Assembly (NCBI GenBank): GCA_003508835.1
Contig: PUFA01000211.1
Span: 930,001-994,000, forward strand
Origin: Eonycteris spelaea
Taxonomy: Eukaryota > Chordata > Mammalia > Chiroptera > Pteropodidae
DNA length: 64,000 nucleotides
Direction of reading: 5' to 3'
Shown here: piece by piece, positions 24,957-37,439 of the stretch
Numbering within the stretch: position 1 is the first letter of the stretch
Layout of the letters: every line of letters starts with the position of its first letter
Program-made: the position numbers and the translations under genes
The notes under the pieces: generated by a model
Seen by the model: the letters and a program-made list of their open reading frames with translations, nothing else
Told to the model about the DNA's origin: nothing
Databases searched by the model: none

Positions 24957-25167
24957 AGATGCTCCTCCCATAATCTTGGGAAACATAACGGTGGAACAGC
25001 CATCTGGACTCTGTCCGAAGGTAGTATAGGGTGTTTGAAACCAAGCCTTTTCGTTGGCCCAAACTACATCACAAAGAGGCAGTATGGATGCTCCTAGTCC
25101 AATGGCTGGACCATTTACTGCTACAATAATAGGCTTCTTAAACTGAATGAAAGTATTCACGAAGTTT
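24957..25167 (-). CDS. CDYL: CDYL coding exon (third from last): crotonase active-site exon
   Basis: This 211-bp minus-strand exon supplies one base that completes the arginine codon and then 70 codons, NFVNTFIQFKKPIIVAVNGP through FPKIMGGAS. The acceptor is ttttattttag at 25168 onward and the donor GTGAGTACC from 24956. VNGPAIGLGASILPLCDVVW is the crotonase signature region with the second oxyanion-hole loop; TPYTTFGQSPDGCSTVMF forms the neighbouring active-site wall. In classical enoyl-CoA hydratase two glutamates lie here. In this protein the aligned residues are Ser (25086-25088) and Tyr (25026-25028), while Asp (25002-25004) sits where the isomerase relative ECI2 has its glutamate. The domain binds CoA and contributes to multimerisation in family studies. 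Confidence 0.97.
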
Positions 25168-28100
25168 CTAAAATAAAACATAAATAGGGAATTACTAAAA
25201 ACATTGCGTATTTGAGCAACAAAGAAATCTACTATTACGGAATTAAATTTACCAAGATGTAAACTCTGTAGAAATCATTATGTGTTGAGATTTGCTGAAG
25301 GCCTTCCCTCAGAAGTTGTGCACCATGGATTTATTTACTGTGTGTTGTAAAGGCTTAATGATACCCTGGCTGCCAGGCTGGAAGTGGCTATTGCCACAGG
25401 ACCTATGTGAAGATTATGGGTAAAACATAGCCAGAGGTTGTTCTTGTATCTGCAATGGCTCATGGGCTCTATGACCAATAGGTCTTTTCTTCAGCCTTCC
25501 TTCCCTTTAACACATAAGGAGCCCAATACAATAAACACCATGGGCCTCAGATGACTGATCTAGAGGCATGTCCTGAGAAAATCTGGCATGGGGCATACTA
25601 CTGACACTGCCTGGTGTTGAGCCAAGACTAAAAGATTGGGGTCACAAACCATGGGGCTGGAGTCTGGACTTGATATGAGATTTCAGACAGCTCACTGATT
25701 ATTTGGAAACAACCAGTATTTCCTGAGTTTAAAGAGAACTAGACTGAATGGTCTGGGCTATGTAAAGACAAACTGTTTACAGGCTGGTTTAAAATATGAG
25801 ATCCAAACAAGAACAGCTGAAACCACAGATATGATTTTATATTCTGCTGTGTGCTATAGAATATAATTATAGCCAGATTTCAAAGGACAGTGCAACTAGG
25901 GTAGGGCGATCTTCATAGAGAATGTGGATTTTTACAAAACCAAGCCAATGCTATTTTTAGATTTGTTTTAGTATCAGGAATACTAGGCTGCTTTTCAACA
26001 CAGGATAGGTTGGTGTCACACCATACTGGGAATGTGCATCTTCTTTCCATCACTAGAATCTCATTTTATGTTGAGGTTGCTTTTCGTTATGGTTTAACAC
26101 AGTGAGAAAAAGGACAAATACACACCAAAATAAATACTAGATAATTTCTTTAAGGCAGTCTGAGTTCTAGATCAGAATCATAGAATTCTAAATTCTGAAG
26201 CTGATCCCTATCTTTGGTATTGAAAAATAACAATCTAGGTGTACTCTACAATTCAGCAATTTAAAACCTAGAGCAATTGTTCTGATCATTTCCGAAACTA
26301 ATGAATTTGTATTTTAGATTAATAACCCATCCCCCTTCCTGAAACTGACATGAGAGGGTCATATTTTTTTGGAGGGTAGGCTAGGGAATTGTAGAGGTGT
26401 GTATGTATGTATGTGTAAAGCACAAGGGAAAATAGGGACTGTAGAATTTGACAGCCTGCAAGCCTATCTCCTGTGGCCCACAGTCAGCTCAGAGGCCTCA
26501 GCCTGGACCCTAGGGTCCTCCAAGGTTTGCTGGATCTTTACATTGAGTGAAAATTAATTCATTCAGATGAATGAGTTGTACTGACTTTGTACGTGAGAAA
26601 GCCTAAGGCATATACAAAGATCACACTAGATTTTAATGCTGCAAAGAGAGCCAGACAACCTTTAAACAGGCCTTTGAAATAACTGAGACCACCTACATGA
26701 AGCTAGTTCAGTTGTACCATCTTTTGAGGATTTTGAGTCAGTGATACATGAAGAAAACACATTTTCTTTGCTTAGTTACTGATGACTCTTGAAAAGGTAA
26801 CTGTTGAATTGTTTCCATGACATAAAGCAGATAATTTCAAAAGTGTCTCTCCCCAGGTGCCCTGGAGTAGCTACTTTCACCTGCCTTATATGAACACCTG
26901 GAAACCATGAGTGGGATGGGAGAGTAACAGGAAAAATGATCAAAAGAGTGTAATAAGAAAATTCTATAGAGAAATGGCAAAAGAAATTAATTATTCCATG
27001 CATCAGTGTTTTCTCTCATGTTGTATGTTCACGTAAAAAAAGAAAGTTTGCTTCTAAAATAAATATTGTAAAATCATAGCTTAGATTTTTAATAGGCTAG
27101 AGAAATATTATTCAAACTAAAGTTTTTTTCCTCCCTAAAAAAGTAATTTTACTTTTTTTGTGTGTACCTGGAATGATAAATTAGTCTGAAAGCCCTGGCT
27201 ACTTCTGGGTGGGGTATGAATTATTCAGCACCCTCTCGAGTGGTGCTGAATTTTCTCTTTTTAGAGGACATAACATGGCCATTCTGACATGTGAGCGCTG
27301 AGATACATGTCAGAAATGAGTATGGTCCACAGAGAAAATTATTTTATTTGAAAACAAAGACAAAACTTCATAGGAATGCTTTTCTGTTTGGTAGAAACTT
27401 CCCAGAGCCACAAATGCTTAGTCAGGTATGCTGCACATCAAGCCATGCAGCTACTAGAGGTGGGGAGGTGGAAGCTGCCTTCAGGCCTGGGGACAAAGCC
27501 CTCAGGAGCCTGGCATTCAAGGAGGACCTGTCCACTGCTTTTGCTGGACCTAAAGCAAATATATTTTAAAACAAAATCAAAACGCCTGAATGTTCAAATG
27601 TGCTCAATGCAACCTACTGAATTTAAATTTCAATGTTCTTTGAATTATCTCCAAATTGAGTTAAAGGGCTGTGTCAAGTATGGCAGAGAAGGAAAGAGAT
27701 TATGTTTGCCACAAAAGAAGTTTTAACAGACTTATATTTAAACAAAATCAAAATTCTATCCACTGTTTTGAACATTTACTACTTCATAGACATCACCAAA
27801 ATTTAAACCACTTAAGGGCAAGAGTCTAAGAATTGCTTGGGGAAAATGTGGCAACCTGAATCTGGGTATTGATAGCTAGTTCACTGCCATGTCTCAGCTG
27901 AGCTCTTTTTATTTTGAATATATGGAATAGGACTGAATGAGGAACAGGTCTGTCTTCAGGGGCATGTTTACTCACTGGCCTTGTTCTCTCTCCAGATTCC
28001 TCCCTTATCTCACTCTATGGTGGGAGAAGGTGGCCCCCTTTTGGGGAGAGAAGGCTCCTAGTTCCCAGAGACTTCAAAAGCATAACATTATAAACTAATT

Positions 28101-30685
28101 CATAATCATTTTATCACTAATGTGAATATTTTTTATTACAATTTATTTGTAAACTGGTTATCACCAATTATTCTGATAACAGAACTAGCTGAAATAGATA
28201 CCTGACAAATCAAATGTTTAAATCTAATCTTATTTCCTACTTTTCTTTTGGAAACTTGCTACAATGACATTCTTTGTACCCAAGTTTTAAGGAATCGAGA
28301 TACCACAGAAACAAAAAAGTATATATAATAGTGTTATGTGTATAAGCCAATCTTACACATATAAAATTTAAATGCAAATGAGCAAAAGTAAAGGTTAAAT
28401 AATCTAGTGTAACTCATAATTTTTTGGAACCTGAGTACATTAACAAAAATTCACATTGACAAAAACATCTTCATTTAAAGAAGAACCAAGTGAGTTTCCC
28501 TAAAGCAGAATTTGGCTTTTTCCTAGAATACTAATTCAGCTTTTTGTGGGGAGCAAGGGTGTGGCATGGGAGTGGGTGGGTGAGGAGAAGAAATGGGAGT
28601 GGGTAGCTGATGAAAATAAACATTTGAAGTTACCTAGAAGTTCAACAAATGAGATCTCTCTTGATCAATCATTCCTCTGCTTTCTCTAATCCGAACAATA
28701 CAAGCCCTAGCCATTGTTAAGGAAAATTCAACACTGATGACATGGCCTTGGAACTAGGGCTGAGGCACCAAAACGATTTAGAAGTGCAGCTTAGGGAGAA
28801 CTAGAACTTACAAGGGACTGGCTGACAAATTCTATTTTATCACAGGAGATGTCCCCAAATCACAATATCATGTATAAAGTCTGTGTGATCTTAGAGAAAA
28901 CATACAGTCACTACAGGAGGCATACGGTTTTGCACTAGAAAAATGAAAATTAATTCAAGTAGTTCATCCTGAAAAGATGAAAGAGGTTAATATAATTAGG
29001 ACTATCTGCAAGTTGTCTTAGAAGTACTGATAACTGGTCAAGGAATTATGTGCATGGTCAAGCAGTTTAATTTCATACTGAGTCCCAAGATGGTCCCATC
29101 TAGTATACTAAAGTTTGATGTTATTTAGGAGACCAGAAATAATACTTAAAATCAGTTTATAAAACTTTGAACTGTTCCTGAAAAATCAAAAATTGGCAAT
29201 GTTCAAAAAGATCAAGGAAAAGATAATAGCCTGTATGCATGCATATACAGTACAAGAAAACACAGTAATTGTGAAAATTATTTAAGATGTTATATAAGGC
29301 CAAAGCAATGTCCAAAGTGTATGGGGTTCCAGGACTCTTGTGATGGGATGTTTGGGGCAGTGCCCATCAGAATCATCTTGGGAGTTCTATCAGAAAGAGA
29401 AGTCCTACCTGGCTCCAGACCCATCAAAACAGGAAAAAACCCCGCTCCATCAGTACTAATGTGGACCTCTAGAACTATTTAGGGGACCAGAAAGCCCTGT
29501 ACTTAGGGCTTTGTTAGTGCTGAGAGTTAGCGTTTAGGGTCTCAGCCACCTGGAGCCCAACAATAATCAAAAGAGGCTCAACTTCAACTCTCCAAATACC
29601 TGGGGGGTTTTGGAGAAGATCCAAATCACTTTACTGTCATTTTGCGAGTCTGTGAGCTTATAACTTTTCATCCTACTGTAAATTACAAAGGGTTCTTAGG
29701 GGTCACTTAGGGATATGCCATTTTAGGGAGGCGGGTAGAGAAGTACAATGGTCTTTTTGGTTGGTGACTGGGTTTCAATCACTTTAAATAACATTCACTG
29801 AAAAATAGTTACTTTAAATTATACATGTATAATAATTAGCATGAGAAATGAGGTATAAAAACAAAATATTTACCTGGGCATGCTTATAGCAGAATTATGT
29901 GGTTCTAGAAAAGCTTTTTGCAGTATTATCATATAGTGATAGAAAAATCCAAAAACAGAAGAAATAGAAATATCTAGTCATATTGTTAAAAGAAAAAAGC
30001 AAGCTGCAAAACAACAGAGTATAATTCCATTTATTTAACAGAGCTAAAAATAGAGCTTTATTACTTGTGTGTGTATGAAATACATATTGGAAAACGTTTA
30101 GAAAAAGGTTGGGGAAGACAAATAAATGAACAGTAGATTGGGGGCGATGAAAGAAAGAGAACTTCCACTTTTTACCCTACGTTAACTAGTTTTATGTGTA
30201 GTTGAAACTCAGGATAAACTTGAACAAAAATGTGTACTGCTTGTACTAAAAAAAATCTTTTCATGTGAAGTTATGAAAGTGGCTCATCATAAAGCCTAGC
30301 CAATTTTTTTTAGAGTCAAGCAAATAATAAGTTATTAGGTGAAAGAGAATGTATCTTTATTTAAGGGGTGAAGACAGAACATAATCATACTACAAATAAT
30401 GGAAACTCTGGCTATATGCTTTTGTATATTCTAATCATTAAACCTTCCCTGAGCACTCATTGGGTTTGAGCCAGCCTTGAAATTAGTTATTTGCTCAAGG
30501 CAAGAAGTAATTTATGCTAGGCCTACAGAAAAGACGATGATTTAATTAATTTTGCTACTGTCTCTCTCAGTAGAAAGAGATGTACATTTCATTTGCAAGA
30601 CTTGTTTAAGCCTGTTCTATCAGGTACCGGTACACTAAAAGCAAAACACTCAAACCAACGTTTTAAAAATACCATTTATGCATAC
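25168..30685 (-). other. CDYL: CDYL intron, 5.5 kb, few recognisable repeats
   Basis: A GT-AG phase-2 intron. Apart from a possible MER5-like piece near 29.35-29.5 kb, which I could not confirm, I recognise nothing in it. No exon-like frame with splice sites was found. Confidence 0.85.
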
Positions 30686-30858
30686 CTGATAGCTTCTGCC
30701 ATTTTAGTGCTTTCTCTTTTTCTGTCATCTGTTAAACGCCGTATAAAATAAATAAAGTCAAGACCACAGCAGAAGACACTGCCCACTGCACTGAGCAGTA
30801 CGAGCTTGCTGTCGTCAGCAGCAGCTGTGCTCAGGGCACTTTGGACTTCTTTCATTAC
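30686..30858 (-). CDS. CDYL: CDYL coding exon (fourth from last): crotonase core with first oxyanion-hole loop
   Basis: This 173-bp minus-strand exon encodes 57 codons plus two bases of an arginine codon finished by the next exon (phase 2). It starts VMKEVQSALSTAAADDSKLV and ends TKMAEAI(R). The acceptor cag lies at 30859-30861 after a pyrimidine-rich run and the donor is GTATG from 30685. The segment GSVFCCGLDFIYF corresponds to the crotonase FCAGAD-type loop, whose backbone amides help polarise the thioester carbonyl of the CoA substrate. The following RRLTDDRKRESTK helix region is charged and typical of the CDY/CDYL group. The preceding exon ends exactly on a codon, so the junction joins NPE to VMK without change of frame. 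Confidence 0.97.
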
Positions 30859-32243
30859 CTGAAAAGTCATCAAAAGTTAAAGTGGCGAAGAGTAGTTTTC
30901 ATACAGAATTCTAAAAACATTTAATTATGGAATAATCTATATCAAGAAAGTACATTTATAACCTGATATTCCCTGTATTTACCATAACTTAAAATAATTT
31001 GCAAATTTCTTATTTCTGTAGCCAGAGACTGGGAATGCTGGGAACAGATTATATAAAGGATAATTAGAAACACCTGTGACTCTAAGTTACCTTAATATTC
31101 TAATTATTGTGGCTCTCAGTAGATATGGCAAGTTACATATTATATCCACTTGGTATTTCTACACTTTGGACAGCAGGTGGCACATTCAACCAACTGAAAG
31201 AAATCAGTCCATTTCCCTGTCTGTTTTTCGTTTGTTTAACACCAGCCTGCCACACTTGAGACAGAAACCCCAATAGTTTGGTGCATAAATGCATTAGGTG
31301 CAAGCACATGAACATGGAGTCATTTTAGAAGGGAACAAAACCATTTGAAATGATCTCTATGAAGCATTTACAAATAATCAATGAAGGGGCTCTGCAGTCT
31401 AAAAATATACGAGGGACAAACTCTGAACTGGTTTGTCATGAGACCCTAGCCAGACATACAAACCTGATGTACTTTGGTTTCCTTGTCTGGACAAAAAACT
31501 TGACCTAGTTGCTCACAAGTGGAAAACTTAAAATTTTAAGTAAGGTACAGTGCAGGTTCAAATTTAGATATAGGTTTGATTTTAGATAGTTCACAGAATT
31601 AGTTTTTGAACCTTTGCAAGCATAATCTTCCTTGATCCTTGAAAGCTAATTTTACCAGGTATTATTAACAGCAATGAATATGTGTTGAAATCACTGTAGC
31701 TGTAAGTTCTATTACAATGCTGAAGACTAACTAGGATTAATGGCAAAATGTTCAGAAGGGCCTGGGACCTCGGGGGATTTTAATCTCGTCTGAACAAAGA
31801 ACACTTTGAGAATCTGATGAAAGCTAAAGAAAACATGTGAACACACATTTTATATGAGACTTCAGGGAGACTGGAAGCTCCTTGAGGCCCCCCATACTCC
31901 TAGGTTAAGAGCTCCTAACTTGTAGGTGAAAGAAGACAGAGGGATAATTACCACCCCCCTCCATTCAGAACTCTGGTTCCCGTCACAGACCACCCACACT
32001 CTTGAGAATGAAGATGGACATGTGACACACACATACTGTCCCAACTTCACTGCAGTAATAAGTGGTACAAGGAGCAAGACTACCATACTTCACTTCTGCT
32101 TCCTATCTCCTGGTAGTTACTGTGAAATGGCCAAGAAGGAGATTTAGAAAAAGCACAAAGAATGCCATTTTGGCAGAGCAGGTCTGGAAAATAAGGGCTT
32201 AGAGAAATAAGATGCACAATTCAGCCCAAGGAACATCTCTCAC
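30859..32243 (-). other. CDYL: CDYL intron, 1.4 kb
   Basis: A GT-AG phase-0 intron between the exons ending NPE and starting VMK. No repeat or gene recognised. Confidence 0.9.
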
Positions 32244-32500
32244 CTCTGGATTTAGTGAGTTATTCTCTGATGATTTTGTTGATAACAAGATGTGGGTGAA
32301 GCCATCCTGTTTCCTGACGACAATATCTCTGTATCTGTAGGCACTTTCTGTTTGCCTCACACTGAAACGCAACCGCTTGTCAAAAGGCTGGTCTCTTCTC
32401 TCATCAATAAATTTCCTTTTCCCAGCTGTCACTCCTGTAACAGATGTCTGTATGTTGGTTGTTCCATTGGCTGTTAACGCATCCATAAACGGAGATGTAC
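32244..32500 (-). CDS. CDYL: CDYL coding exon (fifth from last): linker, basic segment and start of crotonase domain
   Basis: This 257-bp exon reads on the minus strand as 85 full codons, beginning TSPFMDALTANG and ending SSENNSLNPE, after two bases (GT) that complete a codon begun in the previous exon (phase 1). The acceptor is a cag directly before the exon at 32501-32503 and the donor is GTGAGAG from 32243. It encodes the end of the low-complexity linker, a basic stretch (GKRKFIDERRDQPFDKRLRF) that could act as nuclear localisation signal, then YRYRDIVVRKQDGFTHILLS, the first strands of the crotonase fold. CDYL is a nuclear chromodomain corepressor that works with histone methyltransferase complexes and has been reported to hydrate crotonyl-CoA, lowering histone crotonylation. 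Wording of the peptide matches CDYL closely. The chromodomain exon is not in the window. Confidence 0.96.
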
Positions 32501-33689
32501 CTGCCAAGAGTTTGAAATCACAGTGGTCTGTGATGTCCTGCTATCAATTCACTCCCCAGGGTCTTTGAATTAGGTAAAAATGCTCATTACAAACTCAGGA
32601 CTTAATATCTTACTTAATGCAAGAATGTTAACCAACAGAACCTTTGGAAAGTCTACTTTTAAAAGCATTTGTTTTCTATCAAAGTCTGACAAGTATATTA
32701 CCATCTTGCTTATCTTGCCTGAAGAATAAAGATGGAAAGGTACTTACTGAAAAGAAGCTACAAAATTTGAGACTTTTGAAGAATGGAATTAAGAGAATGG
32801 AGGTCTCATGAATAGTATCTATTTCAGCCTTGAGAAGGTGAAAGCAAAAAGGAATTGATTCAAGAAAATATCATTATTAGAGCCAAGGTTATCTGCCATT
32901 TTCTTTTCTGAATGCAAGATCGACTTGTAAGACACACAATGCAACTATCAGTTTCTGATGGTCTACCCTACTGAGTAGTGCTGTGGCCACCACTGCAGAC
33001 CACCGCCCCCCTAGTGGGGCATGAGATACTCAGGAGTTCTTTCTTCTGATGCCCTGGATATAACTACTTTTGAAGTCTGTCCACTGGTCCAAGTTCCACT
33101 ATATTTTTAAATGCCTTTTAAGTAGCTAAAGACAGTCAGTTCTCTTTCATGCCACAAAGCATTTTCCCTCCTGTGTCAGGCTCAATATCAACCTCACTGC
33201 TGTTTTTCAGTATGTCTTGAAGATACAGTCTTCTGAATTTAATACTTACTATTATAATAAAGTGAAGAATTTTTAAAAATACATTCATAGGATTACCAAG
33301 AAATGTCAGGGTAAGAATTCAGGTATTAGGTATATGTTCTCCTCTTAATTTATATGAAATGTCTATACATTATCTAACCTAGAAATGAGTATACACTACA
33401 CGGCCTTTGGGTAGGGGAAGAAAGGGAGAGAAATGTAAGAAAACCAGATCAAGCTCTACTAGTAAAATTAGCAATGGTTCAAGTTCTCTGAGGGGAAGAA
33501 CATGATAAACTGTGAGTTGGAAACATTTCCTCCAAAGGGAAAGAAAATAAGCCAAAGCCACCAAAGAAGACTCATGAATGGACATTTAGAGAGGTCAAAT
33601 AATCTCCTATGTAAAACAATCTGACTTTCGTTCGATTAGTAGAAATACTTTGGAGGGTTTAAAAAAAATAAATTTAACTTTTTGAAAAT

Positions 33690-33847
33690 TTGGAAGAGAA
33701 AATAATACATGTATGTGGTTCAAGAACCTAAGAATATATGGTGAAGGACCTCCCACCACCCCTATTCCCCATATGCCCAGGACCCCCTACTCTCCAGTTA
33801 GCCATGGTGTCTGGTTTCCAGGTATCCTACCAGAGTATTTTATGCAG
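33690..33847 (-). repeat. LINE-1 (L1M) 3' fragment, left part, split by an LTR
   Basis: Reverse complement of an old L1 3' region ending 'accagagtattttatgca', which continues at 34404 after the inserted LTR. Confidence 0.65.
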
Positions 33848-34399
33848 TGTGGACCATAACAAGATTTATTTGATGTGAACTCTGAGAAGGAATTTATCTG
33901 CCAAGATGAACGCCCCATGGTTAACTGAGGGTCCAAATTTTATAAATATTAAGAATCTAGGGCCATTGCTGACAGGGGCTCCTCATGTACTCTGTATATC
34001 GATTGGGAAGAACCTCAGACTGCATTCTTCATGGCTTCCCACTTGTTTAGGCTGTCTGAGTTAACCACTGCAGTTAACCACTGGTTTTGTCTTTCTACCT
34101 AGGATTGAGACTGCCCCATCCAATCAGAACTGGACTACTGTATCCTTATTTACATGCATACTGACCAATCAGAACTGCTCTGTAATGACCAATCAGAATT
34201 GTAGGAATTTGGAAACCTCATTTGCATAAAACTGGACCAATTGGGAGCCTGGGTGGGAACTTCTCAGTAAAAGGCAACCTCCCCTTTGTATCAATGGGGC
34301 ATATTTTCGGTTTCCGCTGGAGGCTTCATTTTCCTGGTTTGCAATGTTTCACTTGAATCAAGAATCATTTCTGCACCTCTTTGGAAATTTTGGTCTACG
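33848..34399. mobile_element. Solo LTR of an endogenous retrovirus (ERV1-like), 552 bp
   Basis: The block starts TGTGGACC and ends GGTCTACG, an imperfect terminal inverted repeat. It interrupts an L1 3' fragment whose two halves fit together across it. The 4-bp flanks gcag (33844-33847) and gtat (34400-34403) both differ by one base from gcat, the base order expected in the uninterrupted L1, so a 4-bp target duplication is likely. Inside are three CCAATCAGAA-type boxes (about 34117, 34164 and 34189) followed by 'gtaaaaggcaacctcccctt' near 34268, as in a U3 promoter on the plus strand. No viral gene is present. Confidence 0.7.
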
Positions 34400-34403
34400 G
34401 TAT

Positions 34404-34740
34404 ATACAAGCAAATAAGAATATAAATTTTTTTCTGCACCTCCCCTTTAAAAATACAAAAGGTAGTATAACACAGTGTTTTGTCATATCTTGCCTTTTAT
34501 GCATTTTATGATACCCAAGAAACTGTTGTCTATTCAGTCAGTTTCCTATTTCTTTTCTAAGGCTGCACAGTAGTCTACTGAATGGAATTTCTAGAATAAG
34601 AATGTTTATTTTGCAATAAACATTAATATCGAACATTTTTTTTGTATTACAAACAATGTTGCAATGCATAACCTTCGCCTCCCACATTCCCATGCTTGTA
34701 AATCTATAGAGTAAGTTTTTAAAGGATTTGTAACCTGGAG
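34404..34740 (-). repeat. LINE-1 (L1M) 3' fragment, right part, split by an LTR
   Basis: Continues the fragment at 33690-33847: 'atacaagcaaataagaatat', 'ggctgcacagtagtctactg' and 'ttacaaacaatgttgcaatg' are reverse-strand L1 3' landmarks. Confidence 0.75.
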
Positions 34741-36439
34741 TATGCCTAACTGAAAGAACATTTGATAAACTGTTACCAGTAAGGCAGCGTGTTGCTGAAC
34801 CCTTCTGAAGAAGCTACTGAGAATTTTCTCTTTCTTTTAACCTTCAACCTCTCCTCTTATCAGATCATTTCCCCAACTGTGTTTAAAAACATTCTCCGAT
34901 CTGTTCTACTCTCAGATATCCCCAATAATTTGCACTTCTTCTCAGCACCGCCCTCTATTCTCACATCCATCAGCCTGACTTTGTCTATACTTGCTGTCCT
35001 CACTTTTCCCTCTGTCCATCATTCTTCAACACACTCCAGCTTGGAGCTAGAGTTGACGTTACTAGAAAATTTCTTGAGTACAGAGAAATGGATCACAGAT
35101 GATTCTGAACCATTGAGTCTAGGTGCCTAGGATACAGGGAAGTCTGATATAGCCGAGATTAAAAAATATTTGATTTTATCCAAGGTATTATTAAGGTGAA
35201 GAGGCTACTGAGCTCAGAAGTGGGAGCATGAGAAGTTGGAGATAAGTACTTGGGAACTGGTGTCCAGAAACAATGACTGACTGGGAGTAGGAACACCAAA
35301 GGGAAAAGTGAGCAATAAGCCTGCTGGGGAGTGCTGGGGAAAGTCATGTGCAGGCCAAGAGGCAGCAGAAAAGCAGGAAGGCAACAGTAGGCTCCCTCCA
35401 AAAGGAGAATGCCATGGCAATGGGGACGTGTCAATAGTGGCATATACCTAAGAGAGGTGGAGGAGAATGGAGAAATGGCAATGGGAGGAGAGATTAGAAG
35501 TCATAAATATACTTGGACAAGTTGTTTCACCAGAATGCTAAGAATAAAAGCCAGACTATAGGGTTCAAGACATAAATAAGTTTACCTGCCAGAATGGGAT
35601 TAAATCACGAATAATCCCATGCAGACACGAACTGGAAGGCCACATGACTTGGGGGTGAAGGTGATGTTATAAAGGTAATATGAATGGAGACAGGCTGGAG
35701 GCTCTGGCCTTCTTGAGAAGTGGAGGTTCTTATAGCCAGTGTGCTAATAACAAGTGAGAGCTGTTTGAGGTCTTTAAGAGTTACTAATCCTGAACTGAAT
35801 TTTTAATTGGTACTGTATATCTAAGCACAAGAATGATCCCAGCAACACAGGGAAGAGGTGTTGAGCCTGCATAGTTGCCTTCCCCTAGGACAAAGCCCCA
35901 TTGGCTTTGAATTAGTCCCTTATATCCTGACTGTTCTTGCTTCTCGCAGTGTCATTTCTTTTCCTATTTAAAAGCCACACATTCCTTAACTCTCCAAGAT
36001 TTCCTGGTGACTCTCTTCCATGCAGGAAGGCTTTCTAGGCTATGGGGTCGATGCAGCCTTTATATTTGAGTCAGAAGAAGCCCAACATTTTCTTTGAGGC
36101 ACTAGGGCCTATGGAACTATCCATGGTTCTGCAAATTTAGAAATGAATTCATGTTGGCTCATGCTGATCAGGACTGTTGAACCTGGCCTTTATCTCTCTA
36201 TAAAACTGTATTCGCGCAATGGTGTCTATGTGGTCCCTGCTGATTTTGGACCCTGTGATCTTGCCACACCCACCCCAATATAATTCCTGGGACCCTCTGT
36301 TATCCACTTTTGAGGCCATGTAACATCTAACTGTGGCCTACTTAGAGAAGTTCACAGCAGGATTGAGTCTCAGAATCACAGACTGCCAATACTGAGCTAG
36401 GTCCTGACCCCCCCGTACCCTACCTCTATCATTTATGTC

Positions 36440-36862
36440 CTTAGGCCTCTCACTCATGACAATCCAGCCACAGCATTTTCCTACCATCTAGGTTTGTGCT
36501 CACCTCAAGGCCTTTGCACTCGCTCTGCCTTCTGCCTAGAATGTCCTTGCCCTAGAGTGTCAAATGGCTGGTTTCTTCTACTCATCTAGATGGCAGGTCA
36601 AATGTCACCTCTTCAGACAAGCCTTCTTGGACTACCCTGTCTAATGTGGGCCCTTCTCAATCACCATTTCACATTGTCCCTGTTTGTTCTGTTGTAGTGC
36701 TCCTTACCAAAGTTATTTCTTTCTCATTTGACTTTTATCTATAGTATATATTATCATTGTACTCGCCACAGTACATAAGAGCAGGGTCTCTGTCTGTCTC
36801 ATTCACTAATATATCCCCAGTGCTTAGAAAATTCCTTATTTGCTAAACAAATTAATGGAAGG
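36440..36862 (+). repeat. LINE-2 3' end, plus strand
   Basis: 'aatgtccttgccctagag', 'ggtcaaatgtcacctcttca', 'agacaagccttcttggacta' and 'atatccccagtgcttagaaa' follow the L2 3' region in order. Short MIR-like or other old sequence may follow to 36970. Confidence 0.85.
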
Positions 36863-37439
36863 GACCTTACAGACACTTTAGTCCAGTTCCCTCAGCTTAG
36901 AGATGAGAGGGTAACTGGCCTTCTGAATGTCACACTGCTGATTACCTCATGCCAATCCGGGGATAGTAAGCGCTATACTTTAGAGCAGAATCAACTGCTA
37001 ATGACTAAACTAAAAAGTAAACACTGAGCTTCAGGAAAATATATCCTCCACAACGTAAACTGTGTGAGAATTTAGTGTGACTCATGACACCAACAGCATC
37101 AATGAAAAAATAGAAGCAAAAGATGTCTCAGTGAACTGATAGTTGTTAGAAAAAAATATTTTAGTTTCTCCTAATAAATGTTTTCCTTCTAACATGCTTG
37201 AGAACAAAAATGATACCCTCAAGCATGTATTGTAAACCCATTAAAACTGAATGCTTCATAAGCATGTCTCTCTAAAAAAGAACTGTGCCTCCTGCTTCCA
37301 ACTACAAGGGAGAAACAGTATATGGATCTCTCCACTTGCCAGTGTGAACTAGAAAACTGAAAATAAGCCTCAGGAACTATAATTTGTGGGGCAGAGTACT
37401 GAAGAGTGAGCTGCATGCAAAGTTCCAGAACTGCCGGAT

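Noticed and set aside
29340..29545. Possible MER5/MER58-type fragment ('catcagaatcatcttgggag')
   Set aside because: Only a short stretch resembles the family and the order of later landmarks is unclear.
35160..35760. Purine-rich stretch that might be a processed pseudogene or DNA transposon
   Set aside because: No coding frame or terminal repeats recognised.
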